Part shown: positions 46,801-56,900 of the stretch, piece by piece
Position numbering within the stretch: the stretch's first letter is position 1
Layout: every line of letters begins with the position of its first letter
Assembly (NCBI GenBank): GCA_950097015.1
Contig: CATNEN010000027.1
Coordinates: 748,501 to 812,500 of the forward strand
Length of the DNA: 64,000 nucleotides
Source: Macrostomum hystrix
Lineage: Eukaryota > Platyhelminthes > Macrostomidae
Direction of reading: 5' to 3'
Notes under the pieces: generated by a model
Told to the model about the DNA's origin: nothing
The model's database searches: none
Seen by the model: only the letters and a program-made list of their open reading frames with translations
Position numbers and translations under genes: made by a program

Positions 46801-49587
46801 GACACATCACACAGGGACACATCACACAGGGACACATCACACAGGGACACATCACATAGGGACACATCACACAGGGACACATCACACAGGGGCACATCAC
46901 ACAGGGACACATCACACAGGGACACATCACACTCGGACACATCACACAGGGACAAATCACACAGGGACACATCACACAGGGACACATCACACAGGGACAC
47001 ATCACACAGGGGCACATCACACAGGGACACATCACACAGGGACACATCACACTCGGACACATCACACAGGGACACATCACACAGGGACACATCACACAGG
47101 GACACATCACACAGGGACACATCATACTGGGACACATCACACAGGGACACATCACACAGAGACGTATCACACAGGGACACATCACACAGGGACACAACTC
47201 ACTCGGACACATCACACAGGGACACATCACACAGGGACACAACACACAGGGACACATTACACAGGGACACATCACACAGGGACACATCACACAGGGACAC
47301 ATTACACAGGGACACATCACACAGGGACACATCACACAGGGACACATTACACAGGGACACATCACACAGGGACACATCACACAGGGACACATTACACAGG
47401 GACAAATCACACAGGGACACATTACACATGGACACATCACACAGGGACACATCACACAGGGACACATCACACAGGGACACATCACACAGGGACACATCAC
47501 ACAGGGACACATCACACAGGGACACATCACACAGGGACACATCACACAGGGACAAATCACACAGGGACACATCACACAGGGACACATCACACAGGGACAC
47601 ATCACACAGGGGCACATCACACAGGGACACATCACACAGGGACACATCACACTCGGACACATCACACAGGGACACATCACACAGGGACACATCACACAGG
47701 GACACATCACACAGGGACACATCATACTGGGACACATCACACAGGGACACATCACACAGAGACGTATCACACAGGGACACATCACACAGGGACACAACAC
47801 ACAGGGACACAACACACAGGGACACATCATACTGGGACACATCACACTGGGACACATCACACAGAGACGTATCACACAGGGACACATCACACAGGGACAC
47901 ATCACACAGGGACACAACACACAGGGACACAACTCACTCGGACACATCACACAGGGACACATCACACAGGGACACAACACACAGGGACACATTACACAGG
48001 GACACATCACACTCGGACACATCACACAGGGACACATTACACAGGGACACATCACACAGGGACACAACACACAGGGACACAACACACTCAGACACATCAC
48101 ACAGGGACACAACTCACTCGGACACATCACACAGGGACACATCACACAGGGACACAACACACTCGGACACATCACACAGGGACACATCACACAGGGACAC
48201 ATCACACTCGGACACATCACACAGGGACACATCTATCAAGGACACATCACACAGGGACACATCACACAGGGACACAACACACTCGGACACATCACACAGG
48301 GACACAACACACAGGGACACATCACACAGGGACACATCACACAGGGACACATCACACAGGGACACATCACACAGGGACACATCACACAGGGACACATCAC
48401 ACAGGGGCACAACACACTCGGACACATCACACAGGGACACATCACACAGGGACACAACTCACAGGGACACAACACACTCGGACACATCACACAGGGACAC
48501 ATCACACAGGGACACAACACACTCGGACACATCACACAGGGACACATCTATCAAGGACACATCACAGCGGGGTACACTGGGGCAAGTTATCCAAAAGCGC
48601 TCATGGAATAACGGCCAGGAATTGGTCTATCTCGAGCAGGTCCACGAGAACAACACCTACCCGGATCCGACGGCCAAAGGCATTCACATTGAGCCCGGCA
48701 AGCTGGTGGAGATCAACTACCGGCACGTGCGCTGGCACGAGGCTGACACTCCGCGTGACGTCTGCCTGCATCCAGAGGCCGTTCGCTCGCGCCGGGTCAC
48801 CGACCTCGGCCAGGACTTCGCCTACTCGGCCGACGGCTGCGTCAAGGCGGCCATCGGGCGCCGGGTTCTTAGGCAGTGCGGCTGCCACTACGCCGAGAAT
48901 CTGCGCGAGACGCCGCCAAACGCGACCCATCCGTACTGCGGCGACATGCGGCTGCGCTTCAGCGCCATCCATCGCAACTTGCTCTGCCTGAGCCAAATCA
49001 ACTTCACGGCGCTGAAAATTGAGCTCAGCGAAAATGAGTGCGCCAGTCCGTGCAGCTACTCAAAGTTTGAGACCTTCACTTCGCAGACAGTGTGGAAGGC
49101 CACAGACTGGCAGCTCTACTGGCTGCTCAAGCAGTCACAGAGCCTCGCCCGCCTACGGGCTAGTCAGCGCCTATCAGAGGGTCCAGAGCGAGAGGAGCTG
49201 GTGCGCACGGCGAAGGACGACTTGAAGCGGCTGCTAAGCCTGCCGCGCCTGTCCAACCTGTCCGCCAGGGACGTCAGGCTGGACTTCAACTCGCACAGCA
49301 ATGAGTTCGCCTACGTTACGGTGCGCAGGCAGACCTGCAATACCATGCGCAAGTCCGAGGCTCAGTCGCTAAACCTGAGCGCCCTGATGAGCCAACTCGG
49401 CGGCCTGTGCAGCCTGTTCCTCGGTCTCACCTGCGCCGTCGCGGTGGAGCTGATCGAGGTAGTGCTAATGCGACGCTGGCGCCAACAGCAGGAGGCGGCA
49501 GCTGCAGTCACTGCTGGCGATGCTGCCGCTGCCATTGAGATGAAGAGGGAGTGCAGTAATGGGGACCACGCCACGGAGAGGCTGTAG
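42948..49587 (+). CDS. DEG/ENaC-family sodium channel subunit
   Basis: Subunit of a trimeric, amiloride-type sodium channel of the plasma membrane (the family includes ENaC, ASIC, degenerins and peptide-gated FaNaC). Two exons, 42948-43817 and 48640-49587, both phase 0 at the junction, give 605 residues. Landmarks: cytoplasmic N-terminus with LRGV where the family has HG; TM1 (TVYILAMAVALLTCVCF); post-TM1 SYPALTFCNHYPF; HGIRLQ joined to VHENNTYPDP across the intron; a Cys-rich domain (ADGC, QCGCHY, YCGD, ECASPC); and TM2 with GGLCSLFLGLTCAVAVELIE, matching the family GLFLGxS-type pore signature. The ATG at 42948 follows an in-frame TAG; an inner ATG (MTIQDD) is an alternative start. The ligand or gating mode cannot be told from sequence. 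Confidence 0.88.
43967..48565. repeat. 15-bp intronic minisatellite, 4.6 kb, open in several frames
   Basis: About 306 copies of ACAGGGACACATCAC, with variants GATACATC, ACTCGGACAC, CATGGACAC and GACACAAC, fill the single DEG/ENaC intron. Because 15 is a multiple of 3 and the unit lacks stops, frames run open through it on both strands. One plus-strand frame continues into the terminal channel exon (open 43951-49587). It has no matching N-terminal domain and is read here as intron. Blocks of 39-40 units are duplicated (GACGTATC at 47161 and 47761). Confidence 0.94.
48640..49587 (+). CDS. DEG/ENaC exon 2
   Basis: 948 bp starting at GTC after GAGCAG and ending at TAG. Encodes the rest of the extracellular Cys-rich domain, TM2 and a cytoplasmic tail of about 50 residues rich in Ala and Gln. 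The acceptor was chosen because it makes HGIRLQ continue as VHENNTYPDP, the family pattern. An upstream CAG at about 48616-48618 is less consistent with the alignment. Confidence 0.87.
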   Translation, partial: VHENNTYPDPTAKGIHIEPGKLVEINYRHVRWHEADTPRDVCLHPEAVRSRRVTDLGQDFAYSADGCVKAAIGRRVLRQCGCHYAENLRETPPNATHPYCGDMRLRFSAIHRNLLCLSQINFTALKIELSENECASPCSYSKFETFTSQTVWKATDWQLYWLLKQSQSLARLRASQRLSEGPEREELVRTAKDDLKRLLSLPRLSNLSARDVRLDFNSHSNEFAYVTVRRQTCNTMRKSEAQSLNLSALMSQLGGLCSLFLGLTCAVAVELIEVVLMRRWRQQQEAAAAVTAGDAAAAIEMKRECSNGDHATERL

Positions 49588-49681
49588 GGAACTGCCGAAC
49601 AACACAACACAAGCAAATATAATCACAGTCACTAACATCTACATTTTAAAGATAACCTTTCAATGCTTTTGTGATCAGTCT

Positions 49682-49828
49682 CTGAGCTCGAGACCGCAGC
49701 GAGGCCGCATTCATTCACGGTGCAGTCATGGAGAGAAGGCTTGGGGGCTTGTTTGCGTTACAGTTACTGTGAGAGTGTACACTTCATGCCAATTCAAAAT
49801 GCAGAGCAGACGTACAAACCTGTGTGAG
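49682..49828 (+). mobile_element. SINE fragment, copy 2 (5'-truncated)
   Basis: Shares CTGAGCTCGA, GCGAGGCCGCATTCATT, GGAGAGAAGGCTTGGGGGCT, GTGAGAGTGTACAC and CCTGTGTGAG with the SINE at 9637-9995, in the same order. The A-box half is missing, so the copy starts at the B box. It lies just downstream of the DEG/ENaC coding end, possibly inside its 3' UTR. Confidence 0.7.
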
Positions 49829-50576
49829 GTTTGTCTATCTATGATTTGTACCTCTTATTGTACTGTTTGTGGCAGCAGAAATTAGTGTTCAGAAAAAAAA
49901 CGTTGAAAACAGGGATTTATTATTTAAGTCTGAATAGTTTCAAGTATACTCGCGAAAAGACCAATTACCTTTATGAGAAATCAGCGATATTATCAGGCGA
50001 TGCATATGGACAGAAAGCAGAAGAAAAACAAAAACACAGCGCTCTAATGACCAATGCGCCTTGACAGACATGCCAGCAAAATTGTTAGTTGCAGGAACTA
50101 AAAATCGTCACATGCCCGCACAAAGTCTGGATTAAATTTATACTCTACTGCCACGTCAACAAATATAAGAATTCGTTAGTGTATCTTGAATAAGCAACAA
50201 TAAAATAAGTTTTTTTTAAAACGGTTGTACTACTAACAGTACTATGTAAAGTAAATTTCTTGGTGAAATGTTTTCGATGCATAGTGTCATACAGAACCTT
50301 ACTTATATATGTACATTCACTCATTCGAACAAATAAATAGAGGCAATGACAGCCATCTTAAAAAATGAAGGTGCGCCAAGACAAGCAAAAAATATAAATC
50401 TGCTCAAACTTTACCCATAAATGAGCATGAGGATGTTATTCTATCGGTTCGGATAAAAAGGGCTTTGCTTGGCTTCGTTAAATTTAGCTGTTCAGTCTAA
50501 CAATGCAGGTCGCATTAAAATGAAGCTTTTAGTTTAGCTTTCCTCCTCACAATCTAGTCCTCGCGAGGTTCGACAT
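49829..50576. other. Intergenic between convergent DEG/ENaC and Src genes
   Basis: About 750 bp of AT-rich DNA between the two 3' ends. It has two AATAAA motifs on the plus strand (50199-50204 and 50332-50337), the first followed by a T-rich stretch and usable as a polyadenylation signal for the channel. No clear signal for the kinase was seen on the minus strand. Confidence 0.5.
50199..50204 (+). terminator. Candidate poly(A) signal of the DEG/ENaC gene
   Basis: AATAAA about 610 bp after the channel stop codon, followed by a T-rich stretch. A second AATAAA lies at 50332-50337. Assigned by position only. Confidence 0.4.
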
Positions 50577-50979
50577 TCAGTTCGGAATGTACTGCTGCTC
50601 CAGCGTCTTGTCGATGTCCTCGAACTCGTTGCGCAGCGTGGCGAAGGTCGGCCTGTCGTCCGGGTTCTGGTTCCAGCAGGCCATCATGTACTGCTGGTGA
50701 ATCCGCACCGCTGTCTCCTCGTCTGCCCGGGACATGCCGGTTGTTCTGGGGTAGGGCAGCCGGTTCTTCGGGTTCTTCACAAACTGCATCACCTCGCGGT
50801 TGGACATGCCGACGTAGATGGAGCCGCCGAGGGTGATGATCTCGTACAGCAGGATGCCGTAGGACCAGACATCCGACTTGGTGGTGAAGCGGTTCTCGTG
50901 CATGGCCTCCGGTGCTGTCCACTTCACCGGGAACTTGCCCAGCGTCTCCGCCTGATATATTTCATCTTCTTGAACCACT
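50577..50979 (-). CDS. Src-type kinase exon, activation loop to C-terminus
   Basis: 403 bp after GCCAATTCAG. One base completes the Arg of DFGLAR. Encodes the activation-loop Tyr, the APE motif, [31 protein letters not shown] and the C-tail EQQYIPN before TGA. Confidence 0.9.
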
Positions 50980-53900
50980 CTGAATTGGCCAAGATGGTTC
51001 AGAATGGAGCGCTTCTGAGAAGCTTGTTACTCAAGTTTTGTACAGCTGCGCCTTCAAAATTAATCCTATAGAAGTGAAAGTTGCAGTTGAGATCGTTTAA
51101 AATCGTCTCACCTGGCCAAGCCGAAATCAGCGACCTTTACAAAGTTGTCTTTGCCAACCAGAACATTGGCGGCCCGCAGATCTCTGTGGACAAACTTCTT
51201 TTCCTCCAGATAGGCCATTCCGTCCGCAATCTGGTAGGCGATGTCCAGTAGAATGGTCATCGTCAGCTTGTTGACGCCGGAGCTGGACTTTCTCAGGTAG
51301 TCCAGCAGGGCTCCGTTCTCCATGAACTCGGTGATGATGTAGATCTGGTCGGATGGCTCGCGAAGCTCAGTGCAAACGCCAAGAATGTTGACAATCTTCG
51401 GGTGCGACAGTTTATGCATGATCTTAGCCTCGTCCAGGAACTTGTCCTGCGACATGGCCGTATCTGGCTTCAGCGTCTTGATGGCCACATCCAGGATGCC
51501 GTTCCACTTGGCTAGCCAAACTGAAATAAGCAGGTGTAGCTTCACTCAGGTTCAGGTTCAGGTCCAAGTAATGACTATTCACACAGCAGGAAACTCGTAT
51601 ACCCTCTCCGAAGCTTCCAGCGCCGAGTTTGCGCACCATGCTCAGCGTCGACCTGGGGACTTCGATTTCCTTGAACGGCACTGGACCAGGCGGGTCTGAC
51701 GGACAGGGGTCGGAAAGGGGCGAGCACAGACCGCCTTGACTTACTTGACTTAGCGGCAGGGGGCCTCCATGACGGACGCAGCGAGGAGGCGGCTGTTGCC
51801 GCCCATATCGCTAACCCCTGGCAGCCAGACGGCCTCCAGCGAGGCGGTGCCGCTCAGGGTGGTCCGTCGGTCGGTTCCGCCGCGCGATCTTCCTCGCCAT
51901 AGGCTGGGAAGAAATCAGCTCGGCCGGTATCCCGGAGGAAGTGGGCGAGCTGAGGGATGTTCTCGGGCGAGCAGGCTTCGGCAAGAGTCGGTGCCGGCCC
52001 GAGGTGTTTTAGCCTAGCCCGGGTGAAGGCCGGGCAGTGGCAAATGAAATGCTCGGCGTTTTCACGGCCGGAGCAGCAGAAAGGACACGTTTCCTCAGGC
52101 ACGTGGCCTTGGAGGTAGCGGTGTCTGGTGAAGCAGCCATGTCCCGAAAGGGCCATGGTGACTGCTCTCAGGTCTCTGCGGTTTAGCCTGAGTAAGGCCT
52201 TACGCAGGTTACTAGAGGGGGTTGGCACCGCAGCCCTGGACTGGCGACAGTTCAGGGTGCTGGACCACCTCCTCCGGTGCTGGGTCTCCATCCAGTGGTT
52301 GATGCTGGAGTTGACAACGGAGGCGGGGATCGGGGATTCCGGGCCCGGGCCCATCAGGGAGCTGGCTGCTCCAGCCTTTGCAAGCTCGTCCGCCATCTCA
52401 TTCCCTGTGAGCCCGGCGTGCCCAGGGATCCACATCAGCTCCACCTTGTTAGACTGCGCCAAACCGTTTAACTGGGTGTTGCAGTCCAAGGTGGTTCTGG
52501 AGCGAGAGGTGCAGCGACTGAGGGCCTTAAGGGCTGCTTGACTGTCGGAGTGAAAAAAGATCCTCCGACCAGCCAGCTGCCTCTGGCGCAGCTCAGCCGC
52601 ACAGAAGCTGATGGCGAGCATTTCGTTTTGGAAAACGCTTGAGCTCTTGCCACAGTGTTGGGGAGTGGGTCCAGAGGACCTCGCCACCCGAGGCGACGCA
52701 CACCCCGAATCCCGATTTACCGTTCATCAGGGAGCCGTCAGTGTAACAGTGGACTGCGGGGTCATCCCAGCAGTCCTTTACCTCATTACGAGGGAAGATG
52801 CTGACTTTGTACCTGTGGCTCCGGAGTAAAGTGGCCGGGGCCCCGTCCGAAAGGATGGTGAGCCCTCCGCACTCGCCCAGAGTTTTCAGGCAGAGGTCAG
52901 AGTGGGGCAGAAGGGAGCGCTTCGAGAAGGCTCGCGAATTCTGGAAGGATACACCCGCATCAAGGAGACGACGGGTGGACTTTGCCGCTTCCCCCTTAAC
53001 AAAAATGTCAATGGGTGTAGCGTTGAGGAAAGCGTTCATGCCTTCAAAGGGAGTGGAGGGTGGGGCGCCCAGCGTCATGCGACAGGCTCTGCCCTGCACC
53101 CTATAAAGCGCCTCCAGGTTTTTCTGGATGCTCATGGCACTGGCCCAGATGAGGCCAGCGTAAGCGACTGACGGTCTAATGATCGCCGTGTAAATCCACC
53201 AAAGGTTTTTGGGGGTTAGCCCCCAAGTGGTGCCCACGGCTCGCCTGACTTGCGCCAGAATGGCCAGGGCCCTCTTGGCCTTTGTGGTAATGTGCGGGGT
53301 CCAGTTAAGCCTATGGTCTAGCAGGATACCAAGGCACCGGACCTGCTTTTCCATGGCAATATTCTTGCCATAGAGAGTCAGAGGCTCAATGGTCCAGCGC
53401 AGCCTGCTGGTAAACATAACCGCAACGGTCTTGGACTCAGAGAGTCGGAGCCCGCATTGGTCCGCCCAGCGCACCGCCCTGTTGATAAAGCCCTGAATGA
53501 GGTCCCTGGTGGTTTCCGCCGAGGGGCCCGCGCAGATGGCGGTCACATCGTCGGCATATCCCACCTTCAGGACTGGGTCAGGCCGAGTGCTTTTTAGCAG
53601 CTCATCCATGACGAGATTCCACAGCAGTGGGGTGAGGACGCCACCTTGGGGCCCTCCTTTTAGGACAGGTGCCGAGAGCACCCTGCCTTCGAGGTGGGCC
53701 ACCACGTGGCGATTCCGGATCATGTACATGACCCAACGGACGAGGTGGGGGTGAGTGGCCCTGGAAACCAGGGCCTTCTCAAAGGCTTCGAAAATAACGT
53801 TATCGAAGGCCCCCTCAATATCAAGGAAAACAGCCAGGGCAAAACCGCTGCCCAGCACTGCCTTCTCGAGAGTCTCCACAATGCAGTGGAGGGCGCTCTC

Positions 53901-56900
53901 CGTGGACCGGCCCGCCCGAAAGGCGTGCTGGTTTGGTGAGAGCGGGGCCCGCCCTAGCTCTACAGTAAGAAGGCGCCAGAGCACCAGTCTTTCCATGAGC
54001 TTGAGGCAGGTGGAAGTCAAGCTTATCGGGCGATAAGACTTGACCGAGCGATAGTCGCCTTTGGCGGGCTTCGGGATGAAGACGACCCGGGCTTCATGCC
54101 ACCGCGCTGGTACGTAGCCCAGCACGATGCAGGCCCGTAGAAGTCTGCAGAGGAGATGGAGGAAGCGGCCATTTTTAACCGCTTCATGCAGAAAGGCCGG
54201 ATATATACCATCTGGCCCAGGTGCTTTAAAAGGATTGAATGACTTAGCCGCGCGAACGATGCGGTCATTCGTAACGAGTGACTGAGCCAGGCCCTGACCT
54301 CCACGCGAGTGGTCGTCTGGGCCGAAGTGCGCCGGTACACTCGGGAAGAAATGCCCTAGCATAAGCTCGAGCGTTTCCTCCGGGCGCTCAGTGATCGAGC
54401 CGTCCGGCTTTTTAATCGATGAGAGCTTGGAGAAGCGGTCGTTGGTGAGCGCCTTTACCACGCGGGCCGTGGGCCGCGAGCCCTCAAGCCCTTCGCAGTA
54501 TTGTCGCCACTTGTTCGCTTTTGCCCTTCTGACCCGGCCCTTAAACTCATGGATGGCGCGAGTATAGGCCTCTTTGTCATCAGGGTCGTGCGAGGTTTTC
54601 AGCTTCCTCTGGAGAGCCTTAGCTCGGCGTCTTAGGATTCCGAGCTCGGGGTTCCACCAGGGGGCCGATTTTTTGCCTTTGTAGGCTTTGAGCGGGCAAG
54701 CCATTTCGTAGGCCTCTGTGATGGCGCCGCCCAGCAGGGCAGCCACTCCATCCAGGTCCTGCGTGGTTTCCATGGCCATGGAGGGGTCAGAATCCCGAAG
54801 GCCCTCATGCAGCTTTTGGCTGAACGCGGGCCAGTCGGTATTTCTGACATTACGCCTCCAAATAGGCTTTTGCTTCTTATCGGGGGTGCCGATGTTGAAA
54901 CGGATGAAACGGTGGTCCGAGAGCGAGCTTTCGGTCTCCCACACCTCCCACCCCAGCACCCTTGGGAGGATGCCGGGTGAGGCCAGGGTGACGTCAAGCA
55001 CCTCAGCCCACCGCCCATTGTCGAAAGTGGGCGTGTTGCCCACATTGCAAAAGTTTAGAGGCGTGCCGCTGACGAAGGCCAGGAGCTCTTCGCCGCGGTC
55101 ATTGATTTTTGAGCTACCCCAGTGGGTGTGATGCGAGTTTACATCTCCCGCGAGGAGCAGCTCGAAGTTTCGTGCCCTGGCGAATTCACAGAGGGCGACG
55201 AGGGTATCGCTAACCACGGGGGCGTCGCCTGCCAGGTAGGCGGATGCCACGAGGGTCAACTTGTTAGGCACAATGTGTGCAGATTGGATGACGCAGATGT
55301 CCCCGTTAGAGAGATCGGGTCTCATCCACGCATTTAAGGCTTTTGCGGCATAGATCAGTGATCTAGGGCGGACAGAGTCTGCCATGCAGAAGCAGTCATA
55401 GCCAGCAGGAATGTTGCTTGGCTTGTTCTTTGATAGCCAGGGCTCCTGCACAAGTACAAGGCCCGGCATCATGCGCTCTGTCGTGCGCATCAGATTGACT
55501 GATGCTGCCACGCAGTGCTGGGTGTTAACTTGCAGACATGATATTCCGGGGATCATCATGCAGGCAGAGGTCTACTTGGAGGGGGACCCAGCCAGAAGGC
55601 GGTCCTCCTCCTCCGGGTCGATGTCGGTAGCCATGGGCTCCTCCGTGCCCAGGCCCCGAGCCGGAGACGGGAACTCGACGGCGTCAGCCGCCCAGTCCCC
55701 GCCCCCGGCCCCGAGCCCAGGCCCAGAGTCGCCCTCAACTGGAGCCGACACCGCTCCCTGGGCCGTGGGAGGGGCGCTCGAAGGGCCCTGCTCGATGGAG
55801 CTGGGCACCTCTGAGGCCTCCCCCGTAGCCCTTGGTTGCGGCGCCTGCCCCGGTGGGCCACCGCGCATCTCAGCGCGCAGCTGGGCCATCTTGGCGGTTC
55901 GCACCACCTCGGAGGCCCGCTGGAGAAGGCCCCGGCGCTTTGTGACACGCGCGGGGCGACGCTCAGAGCCGCCAGCGATGGCACGCTCTGGCCTTTTTTG
56001 GCGGGACGACTGGGCCCTGCCCCCAGTCCCAGCCTTGGGGTCCGAGGACCCTTCATTGGCCGGTACGGTGGTGGGCCCGGTCTGACCTCGGGTTTTATCC
56101 GCCTCGAAGGCGAAGATTTTGGTCTTCCACAGACCAATGCAAATGTTGGCGCCATCTGGGTAGCGGCGTGTCCATTGCTCGGACAGGCCCAGAATGGCGG
56201 TGAAACCGGTGCCGTCGGGGCGCAGGATCGTGCGGTGCACGATCAGGCCCGCTGTCGGCAGCTCCCGGTTCATCGCGATGAGGCCCCTGCGGAGGTCCTC
56301 AGCGCTGGTGACGACACTTTTCGCCGGGACGAAGATACGGTGTCGCTTGGTCTTTGGTGGCTCGTTCTCCCGTAGGAACTCGAGGCCAGCCGCCCAGCTC
56401 TGCGTGGGCAGCAACTCGAGGAGCCCGCCGCCCCGATTCCGCATCGCCGGGCCAGACGACGAAGCACGATTCCCTGGTAGCGCTTGCGCCGACCGCCAGG
56501 GGCTCGCCCTTCAGTTGAAGTTGCCACAACATAGCATCTATGTTGCGGCAAATGTCGCTGAGCTGTTCGCTGCTCAGCCTTTTCCCGTCTCTGCCGGTGA
56601 TGATGACGGCAGGTTGCCTACGTGCGATGGCGGCGTAGGTAGCTTGTGGTCCCGGGCCCTGTCCGGTGGCGTCCCCACCCTCGGGATCTGCGTCGGCGGT
56701 GGGCACAGGGCCCTCCGCCTCCGCTTCTCCTTCGGGCCGGGCAGCCGTCCGGATGGGCGCCGGGCCCTCCTTGGCCCGCGACCCTGGCCTCGGGGCGTCG
56801 TGGGCTCCGCCCCGTGCAGGAGCCTGGGCAGGAGGCACAAGGCCCCCCGCCCCAGCCCCCGCCCTAGGCAGAGCCCCTTCGGCCCCTCTGGCCTGGGCCT

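Noticed and set aside
43895-48232. 1,445-codon minus-strand frame of Cys-Pro-Cys-Val-Met repeats
   Set aside because: Antisense reading of the 15-bp intronic array. Open frames on both strands are a property of the unit, not of a gene.
48616-48639. Upstream acceptor for DEG/ENaC exon 2 (after GGCCAG, giving ELVYLEQ before VHENN)
   Set aside because: In frame and possible, but adds seven residues that break the HGIRLQ-VHENN family pattern. The acceptor at 48639 fits better.
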